Positions 1 through 11,166 of a DNA stretch of 64,000 bases are shown one piece after another. Numbering within the stretch: the stretch's first letter is position 1; each line of letters starts with the position of its first letter. The DNA is taken from contig NZ_BNJF01000001.1 in NCBI RefSeq assembly GCF_016587355.1, positions 2,988,501 through 3,052,500 on the forward strand. Direction: 5' to 3'. Under the pieces are notes generated by a model. That model had not been told where the DNA came from, ran no database searches, and worked only from the letters and a program-made list of their open reading frames with translations. Made by a program: the position numbers and the translations under genes. Source of the DNA: Ktedonospora formicarum (GTDB lineage: Bacteria > Chloroflexota > Ktedonobacteria > Ktedonobacterales > Ktedonobacteraceae).

Positions 1-771
1 CTTGGCATAGCCACCTCGATCCTGATCGATGCATTCGCGGTCAGGAATGCAGCGCAAATTTCCCAGCGAAAGAGTTGCTTGAGCCTCGCCCCGCGTGCCG
101 AAGGTACTTTCATGCTGATAGAAAGCGAGAGCGTACACAGGATCAATGCCGTATTTAACGCCGAGATCATACATAGCCTGTCCCTTGCCAGCGGCAGGCG
201 AACCCGCATTCGCAAGCACACGATTGATGAAGGACGCGCTAATGGTTGGTTTACCCAGAACTGAGTAAGGACCTTTAGAGGTTGGTACTTTTGTCGGTAT
301 AGGTTTGGGCGTTTGCCATGTGGTTGCTTGGTTGCCTCCAACCTGAATATCGTAAACTTTACCTCCGTAGTTGGGAAGCAGTTGTGGCACCCCTGGGCGC
401 TGGGCAATTCCAGCCCATAGCAACACGGCCAGGAAGATCAGCCCAATTGCCGAGCTATAGATGAGTGGATTGAGCCACGGTCTATGGCGTTGCAACGGAT
501 GAGGTGCATACTCATCGATGACTTTGGGGCGACGGCGAACTGATATCTGCCGAGATTCCAAGGGTCTGGCTTTGGGCTTTTGAACACGCTTGGTAACGGC
601 GGTTGTACGTGTGCGAGCGGGCCTAATATCAGTAGTAACCTCTTCATCATCCCAAGGTCCTGCGGCTGGCTGAACAGCCGGGAGATTTCGTGTGGCCCGC
701 AGGGGGATTTGGGTTGTTGTTACTTCTGCCGTTTGTGAGGCGCGCTTCCTGGCGTAATTACCACTCGCCAT
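1..771 (-). CDS. Membrane-anchored muramidase/glucosaminidase-like protein (partial, C-terminus outside window)
   Basis: The reading frame is open from an ATG at 771 to the window edge (257 codons, no stop), so the C-terminus is missing. A good AAGGAG Shine-Dalgarno (SD) lies 8 bases upstream. Residues 1-100 are basic and low-complexity, a hydrophobic segment at about 102-123 (IYSSAIGLIFLAVLLWAG) would anchor the protein in the membrane, and a Pro/Thr-rich spacer follows. From about residue 175 the sequence resembles lysozyme-like peptidoglycan hydrolases, with the motif ALAFYQHESTFGT containing the likely catalytic Glu at 221. By family it would cleave peptidoglycan glycan strands outside the membrane. 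The exact family cannot be fixed from the fragment. Confidence 0.72.
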   Translation of the reverse strand, partial: MASGNYARKRASQTAEVTTTQIPLRATRNLPAVQPAAGPWDDEEVTTDIRPARTRTTAVTKRVQKPKARPLESRQISVRRRPKVIDEYAPHPLQRHRPWLNPLIYSSAIGLIFLAVLLWAGIAQRPGVPQLLPNYGGKVYDIQVGGNQATTWQTPKPIPTKVPTSKGPYSVLGKPTISASFINRVLANAGSPAAGKGQAMYDLGVKYGIDPVYALAFYQHESTFGTRGEAQATLSLGNLRCIPDRECIDQDRGGYAK

Positions 772-783
772 GAACAATCTCCT

Positions 784-1510
784 TATTACTGAGCGTTTGA
801 ACTAGTGTTCTATTGTAGCAGAGTGCCAGAGGGCGCACAAGACTCTGTAGATACCCTGGCTGCTGCGTATGCGAGGCCATATTCTCCTGTTTTTTCTTTT
901 ATTGGCGAGTATGTCGCCATCAACAATGATATGTAGCTAGTTAGAAACTATCATATCACCTGAAAAACAGCTCAAAGAATAAGAAATAAGTCCCGTTTTG
1001 TCGAACTAGATAAGAATTTGCTTAGAATATATTGCACATGAAAGAAGCAATAAAGGGCGCGCTTCTAGCCGAAAGGTTGGATGAAGGCGCAAAAATGTTC
1101 CTTTTTTGCGGCCTTATCGATATATATAGTGAGGGGTCTACATCTGTCTGTAACTTAGAAAACGAGGATGCGGGGTAACGAACGTAAAGGGCGTGCCCTC
1201 AAGTAGGAGTGACGCTTGGAATGAGACCCGGGGCACCTTCTCTTCTATCCATAGAAATAGAAGAAGAAGGAAGAAACTGTATATCCGCGCTTACGGACCA
1301 AATTGATGGTATTCATAGGTGAAAATGTGGCATTTGTAGAGTATTATATAACGAAGATAGTGCAGAACGCTGCCAACTTATAGTCCTATGCTGTCATCAA
1401 AATAGATAACTGGACGTTGTAATGGAGTGTATGTAATTTTCAACGTAAAGATATGTAGCGAGCGCGAAATCATGCTATGTAAAATGAACAGTACCTTCAT
1501 CTCTTATCTG
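784..1510. other. Long intergenic region with several hairpins, no gene seen
   Basis: About 730 bases between divergent genes without a convincing ORF. It contains a dyad at 927-958 (TGATATG and CATATCA arms around TAGTT/AACTA). At about 1057-1093 lies a nested hairpin, GCGC/CTTC paired with GAAG/GCGC, capped by AGCC-GAAA-GGTT. GCAAAAA/TTTTTTGC follows at about 1088-1112. Around 1186-1235 GTGCCC can pair with GGGCAC. These could be parts of a structured leader or small RNA, but no known class was recognised. Confidence 0.35.
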
Positions 1511-1527
1511 AAAGGGGCCTCTGTCCT

Positions 1528-2112
1528 GTGAATATGGTAAATGCAAATCTAAGTGCCCTCCTGGCTTCTGGATCGGGTCAGCCTGAGTGGCTGACAACGT
1601 TACAAAACCTGATCGGGCCAACGGTTGCCTGTTTGGTGGCCTTCTTGGTTGTGTTCTGGCTGAGCACCGTTATTTGGACATTCCGCGATATTCGTGCGCG
1701 TACTCAAGATTTCTTATTGCAGATCATCTCAACTGTAGCTGTAGCTATCTTCCCAATCGCGGGTGTGTTCGTATATATGATCCTTCGCCCACGTCAGACG
1801 CTGGCGGAAATTTATGAGCGGCAGTTGGAAGAAGAGTCCTTGCTTGCTGAGATGACTGAGCGCCAAACTTGCAGCAACTGTCACGCACGTATCGAGTCAG
1901 ATTTCCAGGCTTGCCCCTCCTGCGGTCAGAAGCTCAAGCGCTCTTGCCCCAAGTGTGAGCGTCTGTTGGAACTGCGTTGGACTTTCTGCCCATATTGCGC
2001 GACCAATCTGGCTGGTGGTCCTATGCCTAGCATGCCTGGTATCCCGAATATGGCTGGCGCACCCAACTCGAATATTCCTATGGGGGGACCGGTTCCGGGC
2101 AATCGCTATTAG
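1528..2112 (+). CDS. Two-TM protein with C-terminal double zinc ribbon
   Basis: 194 residues starting at a GTG; an AAAGGGG SD at 1511-1517 fits this start better than the ATG two codons later. Two hydrophobic segments (about 28-48 and 60-83) are followed by a charged helix. Next come two zinc ribbons with spacing CSNC...CPSC and CPKC...CPYC (about 108-150). The last 30 residues are Gly/Pro/Met/Asn-rich. The architecture resembles DZANK-type double zinc ribbons tethered to a membrane. The function is unknown; a role as a scaffold or sensor is inference. It stands alone upstream of gyrB. Confidence 0.75.
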   Translation: MNMVNANLSALLASGSGQPEWLTTLQNLIGPTVACLVAFLVVFWLSTVIWTFRDIRARTQDFLLQIISTVAVAIFPIAGVFVYMILRPRQTLAEIYERQLEEESLLAEMTERQTCSNCHARIESDFQACPSCGQKLKRSCPKCERLLELRWTFCPYCATNLAGGPMPSMPGIPNMAGAPNSNIPMGGPVPGNRY

Positions 2113-2209
2113 GTCTGGATCTGATCGGTTATTCTCGCATCTTCCATGTGGTAGAAGAATTTATCAATACTGTCCTATTGAGGCTGGTTCTGTAACTATC
2201 ATTTATTCT

Positions 2210-2256
2210 CCGAACGGTGTTCGATAACCATTATTTGGGGCTCGAACGCCGTTCGG
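2210..2256. promoter_or_regulatory. Two palindromic CGAAC-N3-GTTCG sites upstream of gyrB
   Basis: CGAACGGTGTTCG (2211-2223) and CGAACGCCGTTCG (2243-2255) are each palindromic, and together they form a 14-bp inverted repeat with one mismatch. Their centres are 32 bp apart, about three helical turns. The half-sites resemble Gram-positive LexA boxes (CGAAC-N4-GTTCG), but the gap is 3, not 4. They lie about 65-110 bp upstream of the gyrB promoter-like sequence, so they could be an operator; alternatively the pair forms a hairpin after the upstream gene. Confidence 0.5.
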
Positions 2257-2320
2257 ATTGCGTCTTCAAAGGCGTGCTTTCATTCCCCTTTCGGTTGTCC
2301 GTTCAACCCACTTCTCTGCT

Positions 2321-2348
2321 TTGTTTATCAAGCCAAATGTGATATAAT
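2321..2348 (+). promoter_or_regulatory. Promoter-like sequence for gyrB
   Basis: TTGTTT, 16-bp spacer, TATAAT preceded by TG (extended -10, TGATATAAT). It implies a leader of about 370 bases before the chosen gyrB start. Confidence 0.55.
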
Positions 2349-2564
2349 GATGTGGCGCATTGTGGCTTCCATTGCCACTTTTTCTATGCTCAATCGGAAT
2401 ATATAACCAGAGAAAATCGCTAGCCTTCCACAACAAAAACATCACCGCTCATCTCGAACTGCGTGGTCTAGGTGTAATACGTAGGGCGATACTCGTGCGA
2501 GGTCAGGCCCGCACCTTTAGCAGAATTGGGGGCTAGTCATTATAGCCACAACCCGTTCCCGTAA

Positions 2565-4757
<2,193 letters not shown>

Positions 4758-4767
4758 GACATTTTAA

Positions 4768-4818
4768 AAAGAAAAAGGTGGAGAGATCATCAACCTTGGT
4801 CTCCCACCTCTTCTTTTC
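4768..4818. terminator. Bidirectional terminator between gyrB and the PhoD-like gene
   Basis: AAAAGGTGGAGA pairs with TCTCCCACCTCTT, flanked by A-rich and T-rich runs, between two convergent genes. Confidence 0.7.
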
Positions 4819-7413
4819 TTATGGCAACGGAGGCTCATTTGTCGTCATTGGTAACTCTAGAGACGCCTGGTAATCGGCATTCTGGAGTATGTATTCCTTG
4901 CCGGTGCTTTCTTGCTTCCACCACCAGAGACGCTGCCTGACCTCATGTTGCTGCTCTCCATTTACCTCCATATTCTCAAAGTTGATCTCACCAATATTGT
5001 TGTATCCAACAATGAGCGATCCTGCCTTCCACTTATTTAACCATTCTCGATTACGTAGTAGTGTGTTTATAATTTTCCCGCGACGTTTCTCTAGCGCTTG
5101 CTCAATCTCCTCACTCTCTTGGATAACCTCGTTTGTGATCGCATGCAAAGGGCGTGTCAGCAGCACACGGGTATCTTGGGCCTCTATGTTATATTGCCGT
5201 ATAATTCCACGACGTATACGACGTACAATGCTTTCAAGTAACCACACTGTTCGTAACGCGAGGCGTTGAGGTTGTTGTAGCGCATGGTAGGCTCTAATGA
5301 GTAGGCCACGCTTGCGCTGCTTGACCTCTGGGGAGAGCGTATTCCGCAGGTAGTGGATACGATAACTTCGGTCTGGTGGGAAGGCATCGAAGGTCCCTGA
5401 GAACCAGCCATGCGCTGGGAGGATGATCTCTCTATTCGAGCGCTGAGCTGCTGCTAGACGTGGAATAGACCACCAGAAGCGTAAAAGGCGCTTACGAATA
5501 CTGCTCAGAATATAATTGGGTATGAGATTGTTGCCTGGAAGAATATCCCAGGCAAAGAAGCTCATGGAAGGATTTCTTCCACGACGAAGCAATTGAAGCA
5601 AACGTGGATACCCTACAGCCAGAGCTGCCATATGCTCACCCGCTCCCTCGTTACAAAGCGGACTGGCAGTAAAGTTGACAATCTTCGCGGTCTTGCCAGT
5701 GTGCCGGTCCCAATACTCCATATAGGAACCAAAGGCATAATGAACATCTCCAGTTAGAATTACGACTTGCCTGAGCTTACTTATCGTTTTCAAGAAGCGT
5801 TGAAATGCTCCCCACTCAAGGCCCCACGCCTCACGATCAAAAGCATAATTGTCATGGATTCGCAGGCGGCTCCAGAATTGAATAGCTTCTATGAAGTCAA
5901 CACCAAGTACCGGGGCTGCTGAGACAAGGATAGTGACTTCGGATTGCGCCTGTGTGTAAGGCGCAATTTGCTTACGCAGAGCTTTTTCTGAGAGGAGGCC
6001 AGGGAATTCTTCGGGTTTATTGTAATGGCGCTGGGTTCGCGTATCCAGGACGATGACTTGATAGCAAGGAGCCTGATAGGTGTAATGCCAGTGTAAGGCG
6101 CGCTCAGAGCGCTCTAGCTCACCCTGCCCATCGAAAGGAAGCGGCATACCAATCAATTCATCGATTAAGTGTTCCGTATGCGTTCCATGCTCTCCCCGCC
6201 AACTGTCCAGAGCAGCCAGTAGAAGGCGACCTGACGCTTGCTCGAATTGCTCAGGATCATTACCCCATCCCTGAAAGAGGGTGTATGCAAGTAGGCCATT
6301 ACGCACGACACGGTAGCCGAGTTGGCTACTCAACACATTTTTACACCAGGCTCCATCGAGGAACCAGTCGTCGGTAATATCGTGGTCATCACAAATCATA
6401 TAGGTTGCGATATTCGCCAGTGCTCGCCGCGCATGCGGTAAGTGCGCGCGAAAGCTCGCCAGTTGGGTGTTCCACTCCTGATAGTATTGATCTTCGTGAT
6501 CTTGTTGCGCGAAAGTCGCAGGCTTACTCGTTGGATAACGGTGCCAGACCTCTTCGCATCCAGGGAGATCTGAGGACCAGAGTTGATCTGACCAACTAAA
6601 CAAATACATAGCGGCGTATTCAGCTAGTGAGAGTATGTGGCTGGAAGGCGTCTTGGTCGTGAACATCGCTTGTTGGTGAACGATATCACGCCGTAGACCT
6701 GGAGCGTAATGTGAGGCTGGTTGGTAAACGCCCGGTAACAATTCTTCGTTGTCTCCGAGGAGTGCTTGCCCGGCATCTATAAGCGCAAAGAGCATAGGTG
6801 GTGTCACATCGTCAGCATAGATTTGATCGCCGGTAAGAAAGAGTTGTTGAGGCCGTTTTACCGCTGCGTTCTGCCCTTCAAGCGCCGCCTTTTCTAAGAG
6901 TAGATCGAGGGCAGCCAGCATTTCTTGTCCCGTCCCATGTGTTTTGCGGCATGAGCCATGAAAGACCCTTGTGTCTTCCAGCATTTCGGCTGGGAGAACG
7001 AAACCTGGAAAGGGATGACCAGGATAGGCAAGCGAGGATAGCGTATCATCTGGCTCATGTTGCAGAATGCCTGGTGTATGGAGATCACCTTGCGGGTTAC
7101 CCTCAACAGTTTGAAATGAGAGATTGTAATAATAGGATGACCCCCAATTCAGGTGCTCTTGAGTGGATTGCGCACGCGCGGTAACTGCTACGATATGCAG
7201 GTTTTCTCCCAGACGAACCGTCTTGTGTATGCCTTGAAATTGCTCTTGCATCTGGTCTTGATTGGAGCCTTCGAGAATATGAAGAGTGACCAGACAAGCT
7301 TCTTTGAGGGCTAACCAAACAGTGATTGATCCCGGTTCCGTCCGGCGCAAAATAGGTCCAGCAAGAATCAGTGGTAGATCTTGAATACGGTTGGTCAATG
7401 ATGTCCAGGGCAT
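4819..7413 (-). CDS. PhoD-like metallophosphatase family protein
   Basis: 864 residues. The calcineurin-like core shows SCRKTHG (154-160), TGDQIYADD (194-202), ICDDHDITDDW (340-350) and TGDVHYAF (554-561). This is the metal-ligand set of PhoD-type alkaline phosphatases/phosphodiesterases. An N-terminal beta-rich region (1-150) matches the usual PhoD prefix, and the C-terminal 270 residues are less typical. No signal peptide or Tat motif is visible, so unlike classical PhoD it may be cytoplasmic. It follows the LarA-like gene after 44 bases and is probably co-transcribed. An AGGAGG lies about 17 bases before the ATG, rather far. The substrate is unknown. Confidence 0.8.
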   Translation of the reverse strand: MPWTSLTNRIQDLPLILAGPILRRTEPGSITVWLALKEACLVTLHILEGSNQDQMQEQFQGIHKTVRLGENLHIVAVTARAQSTQEHLNWGSSYYYNLSFQTVEGNPQGDLHTPGILQHEPDDTLSSLAYPGHPFPGFVLPAEMLEDTRVFHGSCRKTHGTGQEMLAALDLLLEKAALEGQNAAVKRPQQLFLTGDQIYADDVTPPMLFALIDAGQALLGDNEELLPGVYQPASHYAPGLRRDIVHQQAMFTTKTPSSHILSLAEYAAMYLFSWSDQLWSSDLPGCEEVWHRYPTSKPATFAQQDHEDQYYQEWNTQLASFRAHLPHARRALANIATYMICDDHDITDDWFLDGAWCKNVLSSQLGYRVVRNGLLAYTLFQGWGNDPEQFEQASGRLLLAALDSWRGEHGTHTEHLIDELIGMPLPFDGQGELERSERALHWHYTYQAPCYQVIVLDTRTQRHYNKPEEFPGLLSEKALRKQIAPYTQAQSEVTILVSAAPVLGVDFIEAIQFWSRLRIHDNYAFDREAWGLEWGAFQRFLKTISKLRQVVILTGDVHYAFGSYMEYWDRHTGKTAKIVNFTASPLCNEGAGEHMAALAVGYPRLLQLLRRGRNPSMSFFAWDILPGNNLIPNYILSSIRKRLLRFWWSIPRLAAAQRSNREIILPAHGWFSGTFDAFPPDRSYRIHYLRNTLSPEVKQRKRGLLIRAYHALQQPQRLALRTVWLLESIVRRIRRGIIRQYNIEAQDTRVLLTRPLHAITNEVIQESEEIEQALEKRRGKIINTLLRNREWLNKWKAGSLIVGYNNIGEINFENMEVNGEQQHEVRQRLWWWKQESTGKEYILQNADYQASLELPMTTNEPPLP

Positions 7414-7457
7414 ACGCGGAACTTTCTTTCCTCCTGACGGTGAATAGTGAAATGTTG

Positions 7458-8873
7458 TTATTTGACTGCTTGTTTGATTTCGGGGCTGTAGTAGAGCATT
7501 TCACCTGCGTGCCGTACCAGGAGTAAGCCCTCGTCTTCGCGTCCTTCCCATTCATCTGGATTGATAGTTCGGTAGTCGAGATATCCCAGGTTGATTTTGC
7601 GACAACGCTCTTCAGAGATTGATGTCGCGAGGGTTACCTGGATGCGTGGCTGTTCGATATCTGTCGCGCTATCATATGTCCCTGTCCCTTTTACATGAGT
7701 ACTATGGGCTAGAATTGAGCCAGGCACATTTTTGAAGCGCTCCCATTGTTTGAGAAAGTAGTCTTTGACGTGGTAGCCTACTTCATCGATGAGCGCTCCA
7801 TGTGTGTAGGAAACTTCGCTGATATGGGGAGCATAGATGATAACTTCACCGCCATCAACAATCGCCGCTTCCGTTTTGTACATGGCTTTTGCGGCTGTCC
7901 AGAGGTCATCATAGCGTGTCGAAGGCATAGAAAGAATACGCTTGAAAGGGTGCTTTACTGGAAGCACGTTGAGGCGACCTGATAGGTCTGCGGCGTGGTT
8001 ATATGCGTCAATATAGTCGCCGGTGTAGAGCCCATGCAGATGCTCTCCTTGCATCACCAGAGCCAGACAAAGCAATGGGCGATCCACAAATTCCGCAGCC
8101 CGATGAATGACCCGCCGCACAAGGGTATCCTTTGTGCCAATGGTTAGAGTACTTGTCAGGCGTGCGCCTAGCCAGTGCGTAAAGTTGATAATGTCGGCAC
8201 CCGCGATTCCTGGGAAAAGATATTTTGCCCCCCCTGAGAATCCAACTACTTCATGGGGAAAGACTGGACCACAGATGACTAGCTGATCATATTCAAAGAT
8301 CATACCATTAAGTCGGACGGGTACCTCCTCGGCAAGAAGTCCTTCAGTAAGTTGTGCGGCTTCCTCGCGAGTGATAACACCAATGGTCTTCAACACGCCT
8401 GGTTCAGACCAGTGGTGGTTGTAAATCGAAACGTTGGGGTAGTGTTCCTGGCGTTCATGTGCGTCAACGCCTACGAGTTTCGCGATGGCTTCCTCTGACA
8501 TAGGAGGGTGTGTGCCCAGTGCGATCAAATAGTCCAGGCGTGCCACCTTATGACCGAGAAGGTTATATAGCTCCCGGAACATTAAGGGAATGGGAGCTGT
8601 ACGTGTGCTATCTGGAATGATGACCAGGACGCGTTTACCGTCGAGTGCGCTTTCCTGAAAGGTCTGTACCAGAATCTGGCGCATCTCATCTTCTTTGAGT
8701 GCTTGCTGTAAATAGCCTATGCCTATACCCATTGTCTCGCAGTCCTCTCTAACTTCTGTGTAATGCAGATTAAAAGCATCACAAGAAGCATCTTGTAAAT
8801 CCCTCTTCGAGATTACAAATGTCTCTTGCATTGTATCATGCGTTGATGGAAGAGGCTTGCTGGTATTGAGCAA
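7458..8873 (-). CDS. LarA-like protein (nickel-pincer lactate racemase family, DUF2088)
   Basis: 471 residues. Landmarks of LarA are present: DSTR (D88, R91), GTH (H122), then HEVVGFSGGAKYLFPG with H207 and K217, and H233. The H207-K217 and K217-H233 spacings (10 and 16) equal those of LarA His174-Lys184-His200, which bind the nickel-pincer cofactor. The protein is therefore probably an active 2-hydroxyacid racemase or epimerase; the substrate cannot be read from sequence. The cofactor genes larB, larC and larE are not in the window. The first codon at 8873 is TTG without a clear SD, and an ATG at 8831 is an alternative. TTCCA-TTAT-TGGAA lies just upstream (8884-8897) and could be an operator. 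Confidence 0.82.
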   Translation of the reverse strand: MLNTSKPLPSTHDTMQETFVISKRDLQDASCDAFNLHYTEVREDCETMGIGIGYLQQALKEDEMRQILVQTFQESALDGKRVLVIIPDSTRTAPIPLMFRELYNLLGHKVARLDYLIALGTHPPMSEEAIAKLVGVDAHERQEHYPNVSIYNHHWSEPGVLKTIGVITREEAAQLTEGLLAEEVPVRLNGMIFEYDQLVICGPVFPHEVVGFSGGAKYLFPGIAGADIINFTHWLGARLTSTLTIGTKDTLVRRVIHRAAEFVDRPLLCLALVMQGEHLHGLYTGDYIDAYNHAADLSGRLNVLPVKHPFKRILSMPSTRYDDLWTAAKAMYKTEAAIVDGGEVIIYAPHISEVSYTHGALIDEVGYHVKDYFLKQWERFKNVPGSILAHSTHVKGTGTYDSATDIEQPRIQVTLATSISEERCRKINLGYLDYRTINPDEWEGREDEGLLLVRHAGEMLYYSPEIKQAVK

Positions 8874-8983
8874 AAAGCTCTAGTTCCATTATTGGAATGG
8901 TTAAGATTAGATGCCAGAAATTCCGTAATAAGAAGCCGTTTGAGTGGTTTTTGCGAAATATACACTTGGTGCCGAAACCATAG

Positions 8984-9397
8984 TTATCTCTTTTCCTTGC
9001 TGCAGTAACTCCCCTGGCTCCTGTCGCGTTCGTCGAGGTTGACTATACACCAGAATTGCTCATTGCATCGGCCCCCTTGCTGCTTCGCAAACATGAGGAG
9101 TACGACGAAAGTTGTAAAGTCGGTTTTGAGACGTTTTTTGATGGTCTCTGGAAGTTTCATCCAGACGGAACAAGCACCCAGCGTCAAGAGCCCTATACCT
9201 ATGTTGAGGCCATAACAGAAGTCGCTGAGAACTTGACCCCAGATGGCTTAGAGCAACCTCCATTCGCCTTTGGCGTTGGTTTTACTCTTGGTTGGTTATC
9301 GGCTCTTGCCCTCTCTGATCGGGAACTTGCACACCAGGGGCTAGAAATCACGCGCCTGCAGGTTTCTCAGCGTCTCAAAGAAATGTGTGGTAGGTAG
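8984..9397 (+). pseudogene. Startless ORF, possible gene remnant of unknown function
   Basis: The frame is open from 8984 (after a TAG) to 9397 without any ATG near its beginning; the first usable start is a TTG at 9056 (113 residues) without an SD. The translation looks like a real soluble protein (for example FETFFDGLWKFHPDG and FAFGVGFTLGWLSALALSDREL) rather than a random frame. I do not recognise the family. It lies at the edge of an accessory patch and may have lost its 5' end, or may use the TTG. Confidence 0.4.
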
Positions 9398-9624
9398 GCG
9401 TGCGCGAGCCTTTGAGCGAGTCTTTGGTAGCGTTAGGTAAGCTCTGGACATGTAGGCGAACGATTGCGTGTCTCAGCGCGGCGGCCCAATCCGTCGCTTT
9501 GTGGTACATGCACAACGGGCATATGTCACGTTATTCGTAGGGTGCGCCACATCTTTTTGTATAGAGGGGAAATGTTAGGGCTATCTATGGGGAGATGTTG
9601 AAGGGCTACGACGAAGAGGAGGTG

Positions 9625-9654
9625 CTCAGGACTCGTGCGAACACGGGTCCTGAG
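9625..9654 (-). terminator. Hairpin downstream of the GC-rich small gene
   Basis: A 13-bp stem (CTCAGGACTCGTG / CACGGGTCCTGAG, one G-T pair) with a CGAA loop, about 65 bases past the stop of the 9718-9909 gene. There is no good T tract. Confidence 0.4.
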
Positions 9655-9717
9655 TCCTCACTCCTTACTTCACCATCGTCTTGCTGTGCTGCTCTGGCAG
9701 GCCTGGGCGGCCCGCCC

Positions 9718-9909
9718 TCACGACTCCGCTTTCGGGACACCCAGCTCGTCGAGCCCCTGGTCGAACTTGTTGTTCGCCGCGTCGACCCGCTTCTTGTACT
9801 CCGTGGGGGAGATTGCCCCCTCACTTAGTAGCCGGAGTAGCCCGTTGATCGCCGCCCTGCGCTTGGTGTCCAGATTGTTGATTGCCGCTTGACTCGGGTC
9901 GGTGGTCAC
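9718..9909 (-). CDS. Small protein of 63 residues with SHOCT-like end, GC-rich, probably acquired
   Basis: GTG start with an excellent SD (GGAGGG, 7-base gap), which argues that this is a real gene although it is short. The translation begins MTTDPSQAAINN and carries a helical segment, LLRLLSEGAISPTEYKKRVD, reminiscent of the short SHOCT-type motif in which a small helical pair follows a Gly-Ile turn. No other domain is seen. The stretch from about 9600 to 9990 is clearly richer in G+C than its neighbours and lies beside a recombinase remnant, suggesting transfer. Confidence 0.55.
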   Translation of the reverse strand: MTTDPSQAAINNLDTKRRAAINGLLRLLSEGAISPTEYKKRVDAANNKFDQGLDELGVPKAES

Positions 9910-9994
9910 AGGAACTCCCTCCAGAGTTCGTTGACGTTGTGAAGCTGTCGCTCTCCTCCGTCTACAACCGCAAAGGAGCCAGAGCGAGATTTAC

Positions 9995-10279
9995 ATGATA
10001 ATTAAATATATCCTAAAAGGAGCAAGAAGGCAAACAAGAGGGACCTTGTGTTCATCTTTTCTAAGCGTTGCAAAAAGTTGTGGAGCACCCTTATTCGTAG
10101 AATGTCACGAAATTGTCCAACCTACATATCAAGTAAGCCCCCAACGAGCACACGCAACCCACACACCAATCGTTGGTCTCTGTGGCTTTTCTCATACCTT
10201 TGAGGAGCATATCCAGGAGCTTGAAGCGTTGCGCAATCAGATGCAGGAGTACAACGATGATTTTGAAGACGCTATGTAG
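9995..10279 (+). CDS. Hypothetical protein of 94 residues, doubtful
   Basis: An ATG ORF with a poorly placed GGAG about 16 bases upstream. The C-terminal third (HTFEEHIQELEALRNQMQEY) reads like an amphipathic helix; the rest is unremarkable. No family is recognised. It sits between the GC-rich gene and the truncated recombinase and may be part of the same decayed element, or non-coding. Confidence 0.25.
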   Translation: MIIKYILKGARRQTRGTLCSSFLSVAKSCGAPLFVECHEIVQPTYQVSPQRAHATHTPIVGLCGFSHTFEEHIQELEALRNQMQEYNDDFEDAM

Positions 10280-10342
10280 CAGGCGAGGGGGACGGGTAAG
10301 TAACACCCCCCCTCTGTGTGCCGAAAAGTGCCCTTAAATTGA

Positions 10343-11017
10343 CTTTACCTGGAAAACCCCAGGGTTGGGCGCTACGTCATCAAAACTTTTAGCCCTGAGC
10401 AAATCAATGCTATGCCGGCCTGCTGCAACCCTGATACCTCGATGGGTTTTAGAGATTATGTGATTATTCTCTTGCTCCTGGATACAGGCATTCGTGTTGG
10501 AGAGCTATGTGGGCTAACCCTGGATACCGTGTTTCTCTCCATTGCCGATCAGGTATTTGTTAAGGTGCTGGGCAAGGGACGCCATCAAAGGGAGGTCGGC
10601 CTGATCTCAGAAGTTGCGCAGCAGCTCTGGAAGTATGTTAATGTGCATCGCCATCCAAGAGATCAGGATGTAAAGGCTGTTTTCCTGAGTCGGAACGGAG
10701 AGCCGCTAACCATAAATGGTATCCAGCAACTTGTACAAGAGGCTGGAAAGCGTGCCAACATTAAGGGCGCGCGGGTGTCGCCCCACACGTTCCGGCATAC
10801 CTTCGCCCGTATGTTTCTAGAGAATGGAGGCGATGTCTACAAGTTGTCTGTTCTTCTGGGCCATAGTAGCGTGGTTGTCATTGAGAACTACCTGAAGGAC
10901 TTTGAAAGTAGATCAGCTAGGCGCGTACAGTCGAAACATTCACCTATTGCTCATCTCAAGTTGGGAAGACCAAAAGGCAATTTTAAGAAGAGTAGTACAG
11001 ATATGCTTGACGAGTGA
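10343..11017 (+). pseudogene. Tyrosine recombinase, N-terminally truncated (catalytic domain only)
   Basis: The catalytic core is complete: Arg in DTGIRVGEL, Lys in VLGKGRHQREV, HTFRHTFA (His and Arg), LLGHSS (His) and the nucleophile Tyr in VIENYL. The SAM-like N-terminal DNA-binding domain of XerC/XerD-type enzymes is missing. Family-like sequence (GRYVIKTFSPEQINAM) starts upstream of the first ATG at 10412, and the frame is closed by a TGA at 10340, so the 5' end appears deleted or frameshifted. Without a core-binding domain it is unlikely to recombine DNA by itself. It ends 150 bases from the 3' end of tRNA-Thr, a usual landing site for such enzymes. Confidence 0.75.
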
Positions 11018-11166
11018 TCCTATACCAGAAGTTATTGTTTTGAAAAGTGGCGTTTCCCATCAGAAGGCATGTGAAAAATAGGCCGTTTTGAGTGATTTTC
11101 TGTCTGTGGTGGGAAAGTGCTTGAAGCGGCTTTTCATGTGGAGTGAGGGGAAGAGGGCATGACAAA

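Noticed and set aside
1057-1112. Slight resemblance to a GEMM (c-di-GMP) riboswitch: AAAGGGC, a GAAA loop and GGCGCAAAA in order
   Set aside because: The conserved core residues and helix lengths of the class are not met, and the following gene has no typical function for it.
9607-9614. CGACGAAG, identical to part of the tRNA-Thr 3' region, as a possible att site
   Set aside because: Eight bases are too few, and the following bases match only in scattered fragments.
9606-9824. Overlapping Arg/Ser-rich frames on both strands of the GC-rich stretch
   Set aside because: They are frames opposite or beside the 9718-9909 gene, with low-complexity translations and no SD.
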